A stretch of 64,000 nucleotides of DNA from JAFGPL01 sp963781805 (GTDB lineage Bacteria; Bacteroidota; Bacteroidia; Bacteroidales; UBA10428), in the NCBI GenBank assembly GCA_963781805.1, contig CAWAHF010000004.1, positions 496,001 through 560,000 on the forward strand, written 5' to 3'. This document shows positions 9,897 to 19,497 of the stretch, piece by piece (the first letter of the stretch is position 1; each line of letters starts with the position of its first letter). Under the pieces are notes generated by a model, which was given only the letters and a program-made list of their open reading frames with translations, was not told where the DNA came from and ran no database searches. The translations under genes and the position numbers were made by a program.

Positions 9897-11150
9897 TTAT
9901 ATATAACTTTGATTACCAGTAAGATATAATCTTAGCATATTTAATGCAGCAATAGAAGCTCTTTGAATATTTCTTTCGCGAATATCACCAAAATGAAATT
10001 CTTTGGCGATTGATTGATTTTTAGATGCCACAGCTATCCAAACAGTACCGACAGGTTTATCAGGTGTTCCTCCATCAGGACCTGCAATTCCTGAAACAGC
10101 CAGCGAATAATCGGAATTCAGAAGTATACGCACCTTTTCAACCATTTGCAATACCACCTGTTTACTGACTGCACCAAATTTATTTAAAACTTGCTTATCT
10201 ACCTGAAGGATATCTGTTTTAACAGAATTGGAATAAGATGTGATCTCACCTGAAAAATAATTTGAAGCACCGGGGACAGATGTTATTAAATGGGAAATGT
10301 ACCCGCCTGTACAGCTTTCAGCAATGGATAAGGTTGATTTGCCGTTCGTAAGTAATTTACCAGCTACTCCTTCCAGGGTATCTTGATCGTACCCAAATAT
10401 AACAGGTCCCAATAGCTTCTTTAATTTTACAATTTCTTTATCGATAATCTGTTCAGACAGAATATCGGCTGATTGATAGGCACTTAACCTCAATCGTAGA
10501 ATTCCCGGAGACGGCAAATAGGCAAGCTTAATATTTTCAGGTAAACCCTGTTCCCAGTCAGAAATTCTGTCAGCCATTACCGACTCAGCAATCCCGGTGG
10601 TAAGAATGGTTTTGTGGATGATAGGAAAAAGAGAATAGATCTTTCTCAATCTTGGAATGATGGAATTTTTCATCATCTCTTTCATTTCAAAAGGGACTCC
10701 TGGCATGGAGATGATAATTCTCCCATCCTTTTCAAACCACATACCAAATGCTGTACCCGATTGGTTAGGAACAGGTATACAATTCTCCGGTAATAGCGCC
10801 TGGTCTCTGTTTCGATCACTCAGCAAAACATTTCGACGCGCTAAGAAATTGTTAATGTTCTCCAGTGCCTGATCATTGAGCGCCAGTCTGGTATTAAAGA
10901 ATTCTGCAAGAGCAGGTTTCGTAATATCATCACTCGTTGGTCCCAATCCTCCGGTAATCAGCAGAAGATCAATCTCGGGAATTAATTCATGTAATACATT
11001 AAATATTTCATCCTTACTATCAGATATAGAGATAATTCGGTATACAGATATTCCAATCTGGTTCAACTCATTGGCGATATAGGCAGAATTAGTATCTACT
11101 ACTTGTCCTATCAGTATCTCATCACCCACCGTAACTATTGCAGCTCTCAT
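9897..11150 (-). CDS. cinA: CinA family protein (NMN deamidase / competence-damage-type)
   Basis: The 417-residue protein has an N-terminal MoaB-like molybdopterin-binding fold (MRAAIVTVGDEILIGQVVDTN, then LLITGGLGPTSDD) and a C-terminal PncC-type domain (LSIAESCTGGYISHLITSVPG and AVSGIAGPDGGTPDKPVGTVW). CinA proteins hydrolyse NMN to nicotinate mononucleotide and often ADP-ribose, recycling pyridine nucleotides. It follows the exonuclease/GIY-YIG gene by 6 bases, so they are co-transcribed. Confidence 0.93.
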   Translation of the reverse strand: MRAAIVTVGDEILIGQVVDTNSAYIANELNQIGISVYRIISISDSKDEIFNVLHELIPEIDLLLITGGLGPTSDDITKPALAEFFNTRLALNDQALENINNFLARRNVLLSDRNRDQALLPENCIPVPNQSGTAFGMWFEKDGRIIISMPGVPFEMKEMMKNSIIPRLRKIYSLFPIIHKTILTTGIAESVMADRISDWEQGLPENIKLAYLPSPGILRLRLSAYQSADILSEQIIDKEIVKLKKLLGPVIFGYDQDTLEGVAGKLLTNGKSTLSIAESCTGGYISHLITSVPGASNYFSGEITSYSNSVKTDILQVDKQVLNKFGAVSKQVVLQMVEKVRILLNSDYSLAVSGIAGPDGGTPDKPVGTVWIAVASKNQSIAKEFHFGDIRERNIQRASIAALNMLRLYLTGNQSYI

Positions 11151-11156
11151 TAAAAA

Positions 11157-12527
11157 TTAAAATTCAATTTTCTTCAGCACTTTTTGCTTTCTCAGGTAAT
11201 TCCTCAAAATTGACTGTATGTCACGTGTATCAGAGTATTTAACAATATAATCATCGACTTGTTCCGGAGTACTAATCGATTCTGAAGATTCAAAATATCC
11301 AAATCCAACATATTTACCATTTTCAATTTTCACAACAGAATATTCGTCAGAGTTACGTCCGGTATCAATTAAAATGATATTCCTGTGCTCAAACGTCAGC
11401 ATTTTCAGAAGTTTTACCGCTCTTAAGTTATAGGTCTCTGGTGATTCCAGACCGATGCATGCACCCTTACATTCCATAAGTTCATAATGAAAACATGCTC
11501 CTCTTCCTTTATGAATTCCGCAATATTTCTGACAAAGTTTAAATTGGTCTAAATATTCATTCACGTATTTCAAAGCTTCCTTTTTTGAACTGAATGTATA
11601 TAAAGGAATATTCTCATCTTCTAAATTTTTTCTGATTTCAAAATTCAGATAGCCAATATCGTCTGTAAAATAATAAAGACCATACTGAAACAGAGTTCTT
11701 CGCTGTGCCCGGTTATAGTAGGGTTTAAATTTCTTAATTTCCGATGATTCTTTTAACAGGGCAATTAATTCGCTGCCTGTCAATACATAATTAATTGATA
11801 TCGTACTCTGTACCAGCTCAATAGCTCTTCTTGTTGCAGTATTGTTCAGATGTGACAAAATCCGCGATTTAATATTCTTGCTTTTCCCGATGTATAATAT
11901 ATCTCCTTTCACTCCAATAAAATAATAAACTCCTGTTTCCTCCGGCAGATTCTTTATCTGCACAATATCCAATGCAGGATTTAAATTTTTCATTCTAGCT
12001 TCTATTCCCTCGAATAGTGCCAGTCCGGATGCCGAATTAATATCCATCAGCATCTCAAAAAGCTTTATCGTTGCCAGGGCGTCACCTGCGGCCCTGTGCC
12101 GGTCAGAATTCTCAATTCCAAACTCAGCGCATAAATTTCCAAGACTATACGATCTCAAACCGGGAATCAGTTTTCTGCTTAACCGCACCGTACATAACTG
12201 TTCTCTTTGATAATGGTAACCGAGACTTTTAAATTCTTGTTTAATGAAATTGTAATCAAAACTGACATTGTGAGCTACAAAAACCCTGTTTTCGGTCAAT
12301 TTTATGACTTTCTCAGCTATTTCATAAAACTTTGGGGCATCGGTTACCATCTCATTAGAAATGCCCGTAAGAGCAGTTATATGAGCTGGAATAAATTTTT
12401 CAGGATTAACCAGCGAAACAAATTCGTCAATTATTTTATTACCATCGTAGATATATATTGCTATTTCAGTAATTTTTTCAAATTTCGGACTGCCACCGGT
12501 TGTTTCTATATCAATAATTGCATACAC
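11157..12527 (-). CDS. DnaQ-like exonuclease fused to a GIY-YIG (UvrC/Cho-like) nuclease
   Basis: The first 170 residues are a DEDDh 3'-5' exonuclease of the DNA polymerase III epsilon type: YAIIDIETTGG (D,E), VFVAHNVSFDYNFIK (D) and DRHRAAGDALATIKL (H,D). Residues about 195-290 are a GIY-YIG domain (ETGVYYFIGVKGDILYIGKSKNIKSRI), as in the UvrC N-terminus and Cho. A C-terminal part of about 150 residues has several cysteines (LCQKYCGIHKGRGACFHY and MECKGACIG), seen also in Cho/UvrC-like proteins. Together it probably nicks and trims damaged DNA. The same fusion is known in other bacteria. It starts a two-gene run with cinA. Confidence 0.88.
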   Translation of the reverse strand: MYAIIDIETTGGSPKFEKITEIAIYIYDGNKIIDEFVSLVNPEKFIPAHITALTGISNEMVTDAPKFYEIAEKVIKLTENRVFVAHNVSFDYNFIKQEFKSLGYHYQREQLCTVRLSRKLIPGLRSYSLGNLCAEFGIENSDRHRAAGDALATIKLFEMLMDINSASGLALFEGIEARMKNLNPALDIVQIKNLPEETGVYYFIGVKGDILYIGKSKNIKSRILSHLNNTATRRAIELVQSTISINYVLTGSELIALLKESSEIKKFKPYYNRAQRRTLFQYGLYYFTDDIGYLNFEIRKNLEDENIPLYTFSSKKEALKYVNEYLDQFKLCQKYCGIHKGRGACFHYELMECKGACIGLESPETYNLRAVKLLKMLTFEHRNIILIDTGRNSDEYSVVKIENGKYVGFGYFESSESISTPEQVDDYIVKYSDTRDIQSILRNYLRKQKVLKKIEF

Positions 12528-12820
12528 AAAGTAAAATTAATTGTTTTAAGGTAAATTTTTATAGTACCAGAGAGTCTGTTTTGAACAGTTTTATTAACAA
12601 AATCTCATTCTGCTTGTTATATAATTCAGAGTAAATACACGTTGATTTTAATGAAATTGACGTTATTAAAGCTTTAATGTTGGAATCAAATCAGGATGTT
12701 AAACGATGAATTATTAATGAACTGTCAATCAATATGTATTGAAATAGTATTAACTTAAGAAAAAATATTCGGGTTGAAAGTTATATTATGTTGATTTCTG
12801 GTTGTTGAATTTTATGATAC
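12528..12820. other. Non-coding stretch with no recognised gene
   Basis: No open frame of note was seen here. The stretch lies between the minus-strand exonuclease start and a strong plus-strand terminator (12821-12849). An ACTGTTCAAAA-type sequence occurs on the minus strand near 12575-12590. Because a terminator follows and no plus-strand gene precedes it, a small plus-strand RNA may be made here. Confidence 0.3.
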
Positions 12821-12849
12821 CTTGGAAAGCTTAAATTCCAAGTTTTTTT
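12821..12849 (+). terminator. Orphan plus-strand terminator
   Basis: A perfect 7-bp stem CTTGGAA / TTCCAAG (12821-12827 and 12836-12842) with an 8-base loop is followed directly by seven T. No plus-strand coding gene ends upstream. Confidence 0.75.
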
Positions 12850-12870
12850 AGGATGTTTTCATTTTTTATT

Positions 12871-12878
12871 TATATTTG
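12871..12878 (+). promoter_or_regulatory. -7 box upstream of the 162-residue gene
   Basis: TATATTTG matches TAnnTTTG. TTTA sits 20 bases upstream (12847-12850) as an imperfect -33 element, inside the tail of the preceding terminator. The start codon is 69 bases downstream. Confidence 0.5.
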
Positions 12879-12947
12879 TGGCAGGAATAGGTTTTAGAGT
12901 TTATAAGCGAGTTTTATTAATTAAATCAAATTGTTAGGAGTTTAGAG

Positions 12948-13436
12948 ATGACGCCAGAAATGAGGAAGAACGAGACTCTTGAAGAGATGGTTACTCGTCG
13001 AAATAAAAGGTTAAAGAGTCTTTTTCAAAAGTGTGGGATAAATGTTAGACTTGTTGGTGATGAAAATAAACCAGCAGTAATTCAGGATGAATCCATTGTA
13101 TTATCATGCTATGTGAAAAATTTCAATCTTCATTTCACTAAAGAACCATTTAGTGATGAGATTGTAAAAACAGTGAAATTAAAACAAGAACCTGAAATAA
13201 CCCGTTATGAGCTATTAGAAGTACTTGAGATTTGTAAACACAGACCGGTATTTAAGTTGAAATTAACCAATTCGGAGTTGTTTCTGGTAGGTTACAATTA
13301 TTTGAATTCGGAAGATGCAGTTGGTAGATATCCTGTATTTGCAAAGCATAAACCAAAGGTATATTTTGACTTTGAATATGCCCAAAGCGTTGCGGATAAT
13401 TTAAGAACTGATGGTTATCAAATCATCATTGAATAA
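12948..13436 (+). CDS. Unrecognised 162-residue cytoplasmic protein
   Basis: I do not recognise this family. The protein has no signal peptide or membrane segment and is rich in charged residues; the N-terminus is basic and helical (MRKNETLEEMVTRRNKRLKS), the rest alternates short strands (VVLSCYVKNFNLHF-like and PVFKLKLTNSELFLVGYNY). A purine-rich AGGAG lies 7 bases before the ATG. It stands alone between a terminator/promoter pair and the sensor kinase gene. Codon use resembles that of its neighbours, so I consider it a real gene. Confidence 0.75.
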   Translation: MTPEMRKNETLEEMVTRRNKRLKSLFQKCGINVRLVGDENKPAVIQDESIVLSCYVKNFNLHFTKEPFSDEIVKTVKLKQEPEITRYELLEVLEICKHRPVFKLKLTNSELFLVGYNYLNSEDAVGRYPVFAKHKPKVYFDFEYAQSVADNLRTDGYQIIIE

Positions 13437-13630
13437 ATTCACTTTGCAGTCTTTCTCAAAATGTATTTATTTAGGAAGCAACGAGTGTAATTATATTGCT
13501 CAGGTTATAAGTTATTATGTAATTGGTTGAAAAGAAAGTGTAAAAACAGCTTGTAATTTGTCCTTATATCCCTTTCATTTTATTAACTTTATACATATTG
13601 ATTGATTCAATATAACTTGGTTTTATAGAG

Positions 13631-16609
13631 ATGGGTGGGATGAGGATACTGATTGTTGGCAGTAAAACAGGTAAAAGCAGCGTTTCTAATTATTTTGAAT
13701 CACTTTCCGGTGATTATTCCATTCGTACGCTTAAAGAATTCAATTTACCGGAAATCAACCTTGATTTACCCGATGTGCTTGTTATAGCATCTCTGATTAC
13801 TACACTACAAAATAAAAATAATCTTAATACCCTAAAACAGGATAATCCGCAACTTATCATAATTTTATACTCAGAATTCGAACTTTCGAGTAATAAAATA
13901 GCATCATTATCAGATACTCCAATAGATGAAATAATCTTCTCAACAGATAGTCCTTTGATCACCATCCGCAGAATAAACATCTTAAGCAGATTAAATACGC
14001 AGTTAAAGGAAAGTCTTGAGTTTTCTCAGAATATTGCCGATATCACGTATGAAGGCATAATCGTCTTACGTGAAGATCTCATTGAGAATGTCAATGAATC
14101 TTTTCTATCCATGACGGGCTACAAAACGAAAGAACTTGTGGGCTTAAGTTTTATGCAGAACCTGGTACAAGAGAAATATGTTAAGAAATATTCAGATTTC
14201 ATTCATGATGAATCCCAATCCGCACTCGAAATTGAACTGATACACAAAGAAGGTCAAAAAATTCCGGTAGAAATTGAAACATGCAGTATTGAATCGAGCA
14301 AAGGAAATCTTATTGTTTTGGCGATAAGAGATACTACTTTGAAAAATGATACCGAACTGGAAATAAGAAAACTTTCCATTGCAGTGGAACAAAGTGCAAA
14401 TACCATTTTAATTACAGATGTTAATGGCACGATTGAATATGTTAATAAAGCATTTACCAAAATAACCGGTTATAGTTTTGAAGAAGCTATAAATCAAAAT
14501 CCCAGAATACTAAAATCCGGCAAAATGGACAATACGTTCTATAAAGAGCTTTGGCTTACTATTTCCTCCGGAAATCAATGGGAAGGGGAATTTTTAAACA
14601 GGAAAAAGAATGGAGAACTGTATTGGGAAAATTCAACCATTACCCCTGTTAAAAGTAAAGAGGGTGAAATTGTTAGGTATATTGCTATTAAAGAAGATAT
14701 TACCTCAAGAAAACTGGCCGAACAAGCATTAAAGAAGAGCGAAGAACAATACCGAACACTCGTAACCAACGTACCGGGGACAATTTATCGCTGTGCTTTT
14801 AATAAAGCAAGAACGATTTTTTATATAAGCAATTCGGTTTTTGCTCTTACAGGTTATTTTGCAGATGAGCTTAACAGGTATGCGAACAGAAAATTCATTA
14901 AAATAATTCATCCTGATGATGTGAAGCGGGTTCAGGATACGATAAATATGGGGATTAATAACTTTAAGCAGTACACTATTGAATACAGAATTATTACAAA
15001 GGAAAAAAAAATACGATGGGTAACTGACAGAGGTATGGCGGTGTTTGATGAAAATCAAAATATCCTTTGGCTCGATGGTTTTGTATTTGATATTTCAGAT
15101 AGAATTGATGTACTTGAAGAGTTGAAGAAAGCTAAAAACCAGGCTGAAATGGCTAATAAGTCAAAAAGTGAATTCCTGGCTAATATGAGTCATGAAATAC
15201 GAACTCCTCTGAATTCAATTTTAGGATTTACCGAACTGCTGGAAGACAAGATATTTGAGGAAACTCAAAAAAAGCATTTGGAATCCATTAAATTAAGTGG
15301 GAAAAATCTGCTTACATTATTAAATGATATTCTGGATTTGTCAAAGGTTGAAGCCGGAAAGCTGGATATAACATATGATTATTTTGATGTCAGAAATATC
15401 ATCAGAGAACTTGAACAAATCTTTTCCTTGCGAATACAAAATAAAGGATTGGATTTTAAAACATTAATCTCAGATGATTTCCCACAATTCATATTTCTGG
15501 ACGAGATTAGACTCAGGCAGATATTGTTAAATCTGATAGGCAATGCACTAAAGTTTACTGAAAAAGGATTTGTTAAAATTATACTTCAATCAGAAGTTCC
15601 TGCGAATGAAAATGCAAACCAAAGAGATATCATTATAAAGGTTGAGGATTCAGGAATAGGTATTAGTAAGACTGCGCTTAAGCACATTTTTGAGTCATTC
15701 CGGCAGGAATCTCATCAGGAGAACAGAAAACAAGAAGGTACAGGACTTGGATTATCTATTTCGAAAAGACTGGTTGAAATCATGGATGGCCTGATATATA
15801 CAAAAAGTGAACCAGGGATTGGAAGTGTTTTTACAATTAAATTCGTAAATGTCAGATTTAAAAATAAATATGCTCATTCAACCCATACAGTTTTCGACCA
15901 TCGCAATGTGGATTTTAATAATATAACCGTTCTGCTGGCTGATGATAATGATACAAATCGTGATTATATCAGACATATTTTCTCGCAATCAAAAATACGA
16001 CTTATAGAAGCTGTAAACGGTCTGGAAGCAATTGAACTGGCCAAATCTGCCAAACCGGATCTAATTCTCATGGACATCAGAATGCCGCAGGCTAATGGTT
16101 TCCAAGCTTCCAAAAAAATAAAAGGTATACCTGAATTGAAAAACATTCCAATTATTGCAGTTACCGCCTATCCCATTAGCCATAATGAGAATGGGGCTTT
16201 ACAAATGTCAGGAATTGATTCTTTCCTGTTAAAACCGTTAAAAATCAATCAATTGTATAAAGAAATTATGAGATTTGTTCCTTATGAAATCCTTGAGAGA
16301 GCTATTTCAAAAGAAAACGGTTCGATGTCGGAACAAAAACCTGATGCGAAAAAAGTATATTCAGAAGATACAATGCGCAAAATTAATGGATATTTTATGG
16401 ATTTCTGGAATCAGTTTGCTCATAAACAACCGATTAGAGATGTCACAAAATTTGCCATAGAATTAACCGATTTTGGCAGAACACACGACGTGGGCCCGCT
16501 TACTGAATACGGAATTGCATTGCTTAATAGTATTAAACAGTTTGATGTCGAAAAAATGAGGGAATTACTAATTGGATTTGATAAAACTGTTGAATCCTTA
16601 AGAAAATGA
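13631..16609 (+). CDS. Hybrid sensor histidine kinase with PAS domains and receiver
   Basis: The 992-residue protein has a receiver-like N-terminal fold (about 1-125, starting MRILIVGSKTGKS) without the usual acidic pocket, then three PAS/PAC regions (about 130-245, 250-370, 375-500; each ends in an IxDIT/S..-type segment). HisKA has the phospho-acceptor His521 in MSHEIRTPLNSILGF; HATPase_c has the N box near Asn638 (NLIGNALKF) and GTGLGLSI. A C-terminal receiver has the phospho-acceptor Asp815 (LILMDIRMPQANGF), followed by a tail of about 115 residues. No membrane helices are seen, so it senses in the cytoplasm. The frame opens at 13631; a Met at 13640 is also possible. The gene is 7 bases from the next kinase. 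Confidence 0.92.
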   Translation: MGGMRILIVGSKTGKSSVSNYFESLSGDYSIRTLKEFNLPEINLDLPDVLVIASLITTLQNKNNLNTLKQDNPQLIIILYSEFELSSNKIASLSDTPIDEIIFSTDSPLITIRRINILSRLNTQLKESLEFSQNIADITYEGIIVLREDLIENVNESFLSMTGYKTKELVGLSFMQNLVQEKYVKKYSDFIHDESQSALEIELIHKEGQKIPVEIETCSIESSKGNLIVLAIRDTTLKNDTELEIRKLSIAVEQSANTILITDVNGTIEYVNKAFTKITGYSFEEAINQNPRILKSGKMDNTFYKELWLTISSGNQWEGEFLNRKKNGELYWENSTITPVKSKEGEIVRYIAIKEDITSRKLAEQALKKSEEQYRTLVTNVPGTIYRCAFNKARTIFYISNSVFALTGYFADELNRYANRKFIKIIHPDDVKRVQDTINMGINNFKQYTIEYRIITKEKKIRWVTDRGMAVFDENQNILWLDGFVFDISDRIDVLEELKKAKNQAEMANKSKSEFLANMSHEIRTPLNSILGFTELLEDKIFEETQKKHLESIKLSGKNLLTLLNDILDLSKVEAGKLDITYDYFDVRNIIRELEQIFSLRIQNKGLDFKTLISDDFPQFIFLDEIRLRQILLNLIGNALKFTEKGFVKIILQSEVPANENANQRDIIIKVEDSGIGISKTALKHIFESFRQESHQENRKQEGTGLGLSISKRLVEIMDGLIYTKSEPGIGSVFTIKFVNVRFKNKYAHSTHTVFDHRNVDFNNITVLLADDNDTNRDYIRHIFSQSKIRLIEAVNGLEAIELAKSAKPDLILMDIRMPQANGFQASKKIKGIPELKNIPIIAVTAYPISHNENGALQMSGIDSFLLKPLKINQLYKEIMRFVPYEILERAISKENGSMSEQKPDAKKVYSEDTMRKINGYFMDFWNQFAHKQPIRDVTKFAIELTDFGRTHDVGPLTEYGIALLNSIKQFDVEKMRELLIGFDKTVESLRK

Positions 16610-16616
16610 GAAAAAC

Positions 16617-17732
16617 ATGAATAATGAAAAACCAACCATTTTAATCGTAGATGATATTCCCGGTAATATTCAGATAATAGGGAACATCTTAAGTGAATGC
16701 GACTATGAAATTGAATTTGCAACAAATGGGAGTGAGGCCCTTGACTGGATGAAAACAAAGGAATTTGATCTTGTATTGCTGGATATTATGATGCCTGGAA
16801 TGGATGGTTTTGAGGTAATTAGGAAGATTAAAGATAGTAAGGAGATAAAGGATACGAATGTTATTTTTATTACCGCCAAATCTGATACTGACAGTATTAT
16901 TAAGGGATTGGAATTGGGAGCAGTAGACTATATTGTCAAACCTTTTCATAAGAAAGAGTTGCTGGCAAGGATTCGTACACACATAACCATTATACAGCAA
17001 AGGTATGAACTTGAAAAAGCGAATGCTTTCAAGTCAAAAATTTTATCAGTTATCGGGCATGATTTAAGAGACCCGATTGGCTCACTAAAAAGTTATGTGG
17101 ATGCTTACCTGGAATTCCACCAGGAAGTGGATGATTCAGTTAAAACCTTTATGCATGAGGTTTCAGCCATTTCTGAGAATGCATTTAGCCTGCTGGAAAA
17201 TCTCTTATCGTGGGCAAAAAGCCAGACCAGGGGAATGGTGTTTTCTCCGCAGCAAAATAATGTTCGCACAGTTGTTGAGGAGGCAATAAATTTGTTATCG
17301 AATATTGCATTTAATAAAAAGATTTCTTTTATCAATGAAATAGATGCAAACAGAGTCGCCTATTTTGATTATGAGCATATTTCTATTGTTATAAGAAATC
17401 TTGCTGCTAATGCTGTTAAATTCTCATTCCCTGGAGGAAAAATCAGAATACAGGCTAGCGAAACGGTAAGCAATGGTGAAAAAATGCTGTTAGTTTCTGT
17501 TATTGACAATGGATTGGGCCTTAACGAAGTGAATATAAAAAATCTGTTTAAGAAAGATTTTCATTACAGTACCTATGGAACAAACAATGAAAAAGGTTCC
17601 GGATTGGGTCTTAAAATTTGTCAGGAATTCGTTGAATTAAATGGGGGAAGTATTTATGTTGAAAGCCAGGAAAATGTAGAGACGAAATTCAGTTTTACCA
17701 TTCCTCTTCTACCAAAAAATCAGATCATTTAG
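16617..17732 (+). CDS. Response regulator fused to a histidine kinase
   Basis: The 371-residue protein has an N-terminal receiver (phospho-acceptor Asp56 in LVLLDIMMPGMDGF, and Lys in IVKPFHKKELLARI), then HisKA with His148 in VIGHDLRDPIGSLKSY, and HATPase_c with NLAANAVKF, DNGLGL and GSGLGLKI. Such receiver-kinase proteins can act as a phosphorelay partner. It follows the hybrid kinase by 7 bases, so the two probably form one relay. No DNA-binding domain is present in either, so the output is unknown. Confidence 0.92.
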   Translation: MNNEKPTILIVDDIPGNIQIIGNILSECDYEIEFATNGSEALDWMKTKEFDLVLLDIMMPGMDGFEVIRKIKDSKEIKDTNVIFITAKSDTDSIIKGLELGAVDYIVKPFHKKELLARIRTHITIIQQRYELEKANAFKSKILSVIGHDLRDPIGSLKSYVDAYLEFHQEVDDSVKTFMHEVSAISENAFSLLENLLSWAKSQTRGMVFSPQQNNVRTVVEEAINLLSNIAFNKKISFINEIDANRVAYFDYEHISIVIRNLAANAVKFSFPGGKIRIQASETVSNGEKMLLVSVIDNGLGLNEVNIKNLFKKDFHYSTYGTNNEKGSGLGLKICQEFVELNGGSIYVESQENVETKFSFTIPLLPKNQII

Positions 17733-17792
17733 AATATTTATTTGAACCTGTTTCAAACTTTCTTGTTTATCAAATAAAAATTAAGTGACAAG

Positions 17793-18281
17793 ATGAGTTT
17801 GATTCTTTTTATTTTAATGGTATTATCAGGTATTACAAACACAACTGAAACTACTTCCGGAATTCCTGTTTTGGATTTTAATAAATTAGAACCCCGGTTG
17901 CATAAAACGAACGATACCACGTATATTGTAAATTTTTGGGCTACATGGTGTATACCCTGCAGAAGGGAATTACCGGATTTTGAAAAAATTAATGAAGCAT
18001 ACCGGAACAAAAAAATTAAACTTTTACTGGTAAGCCTCGATCTTCCCGATAACCTCGAAAATAGTCTGATACCCTTTATCCAAAAAAATAATATAAAGGC
18101 TGAAGTAGTTCTGCTGGATGATCCAAACAGCAATTACTGGATTAATAAAGTAGATTCGGATTGGGAAGGAAATATTCCTGCTACACTGATTTACAACAAA
18201 AACTACCGTGAATTTTTCGCTCAATCCCTGTCATATAATAAGATAGACTCTATTCTAAATTCAAAAATTATAATGCCATGA
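17793..18281 (+). CDS. TlpA-like periplasmic thioredoxin
   Basis: The 162-residue protein has a short N-terminal hydrophobic signal (MSLILFILMVLSGITNT) and a thioredoxin fold with active site WATWCIPCRREL (CxxC). The cis-proline region is EGNIPATLIY. TlpA/ResA-like proteins reduce disulfides in exported proteins. Its stop overlaps the next start by 4 bases (ATGA), so the two are translationally coupled. Confidence 0.88.
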   Translation: MSLILFILMVLSGITNTTETTSGIPVLDFNKLEPRLHKTNDTTYIVNFWATWCIPCRRELPDFEKINEAYRNKKIKLLLVSLDLPDNLENSLIPFIQKNNIKAEVVLLDDPNSNYWINKVDSDWEGNIPATLIYNKNYREFFAQSLSYNKIDSILNSKIIMP

Positions 18282-18880
18282 AAAAACAAGTTTTTATATT
18301 TCTTTTTGCCATTGTCTCTCCGTTATTATTTGCCGGAGGGATCAATGTGGGTGATAAAGCAAAAGATTTCCATCTGAAAAATGTGGATGGAAAAACTGTA
18401 AGCCTTTCGGATTATAAGGATGCCAAGGGATTTGTTGTAGTATTTACCTGCAATCATTGTCCCTTTGCCAAAGCATACCAGGACCGAATTATTGCAATTG
18501 ATAAAAAATACAAGTCGCTTGGGTATCCTGTAATTGCTATTAACTCAAATGACGACAAAATGGAACCTCAAGATTCTTATGCAGAAATGGTTACACGAGC
18601 TAAAGAAAAAAATTTTACATTCCCATATCTTCGCGATGCAGATCAGGAAGTTGTGAAATTTTACGGTGCCGAAAGAACACCTCAGGTTTATCTGTTGCAG
18701 AAAAAAGGTTCTGATTTGATCGTAAAATACATAGGAGCAATTGACGATAACTACAAGGACGCTTCGATGGTAAAGGAAAAATATCTGGAAAATGCATTAA
18801 ATGCTTTGTTAAACAACAAAAATCCAGAACCATCCTATACCAAAGCAATTGGCTGCACTATTAAAATGGAACAACAATAA
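18278..18880 (+). CDS. Secreted thioredoxin / AhpC-TSA family protein
   Basis: The 200-residue protein has a signal peptide (MKKQVFIFLFAIVSPLLFAGG) and a redoxin fold: VFTCNHCPFAKAYQDR carries the active-site CNHC, and AERTPQVYLLQ the cis-proline. It belongs to the large set of redoxin-like proteins with C-x-x-C where thioredoxins have WCGPC. With the overlapping TlpA-like gene it forms an envelope redox pair. The substrate is not known. Confidence 0.88.
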   Translation: MKKQVFIFLFAIVSPLLFAGGINVGDKAKDFHLKNVDGKTVSLSDYKDAKGFVVVFTCNHCPFAKAYQDRIIAIDKKYKSLGYPVIAINSNDDKMEPQDSYAEMVTRAKEKNFTFPYLRDADQEVVKFYGAERTPQVYLLQKKGSDLIVKYIGAIDDNYKDASMVKEKYLENALNALLNNKNPEPSYTKAIGCTIKMEQQ

Positions 18881-19435
18881 ACAGGTTTGAATCTGATCAT
18901 ACGTTTTATTTTAAAAATGAATGGACAGTGAATGCCGATCATGTTTAAAGAATTGAACATAATACCCGTTATTTAAATATTGTCGGGAATTTTATTTATT
19001 GTACTAATTATATTCGGAAATGCGGCAGAACAAACTACGTTTTTTAAATAGCATTTTCGATTGGATAAAAGCATTCGTGGTAACTAGATCAAAGATTCTA
19101 AGTCATAAAAATAGATCCTGACTTTTTCAGGTATTCTAAACTTGTTCATTTGACTAAAAAGTTTTCAACAAAATTGAAGTGTAATAATTTACAACAGTTA
19201 AATTTTGATTAATATCATGAATCAAATTGCAAAACCGATAAGGGGGTTGATAAATACCAATTTTTCCTTGATAGGTGAAATCATGTAAGGATAAACGATA
19301 TTCACATAAAATCAAAGACTTATTAACAGAATGGGCTATAGACTAAAGTATTAGAAATTGTTTTTGTCAGAGGATCTTTTTATATTTCGATTCGAAAGCC
19401 AAGGAATAGGAAATTTATTTATTGAAAAATTAAGC
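18881..19435. other. Long intergenic region, possible gene remnant
   Basis: About 555 bases without an intact gene. In one plus-strand frame, beginning near 18908, residues TFYFKNEWTVNADHV are followed at once by a stop, which recalls the start of SRPBCC/polyketide-cyclase-like proteins, but the match is about ten residues and cannot be trusted alone. A small palindrome TTTCGA-T-TCGAAA is at 19385-19397. No RNA gene was recognised. Confidence 0.25.
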
Positions 19436-19443
19436 TATTTTTG
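19436..19443 (+). promoter_or_regulatory. -7 box of the serine hydrolase promoter
   Basis: TATTTTTG matches TAnnTTTG. It overlaps the first codon of the longest open frame, so the real start must be downstream; the ATG at 19498 fits. Confidence 0.4.
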
Positions 19444-19497
19444 CGGGCTTTAAACAAAAATATATCTGAAGTGTTATTGAAAATAATACCTAAAACT

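Noticed and set aside
4073..12590. ACTGTTCAAAA-type sequence in three intergenic regions (near 1400, 4076 and 12580)
   Set aside because: At 1400 its reverse complement supplies the TTTG of a promoter. The others are short AT-rich matches without further agreement, so I do not call it a repeat family.
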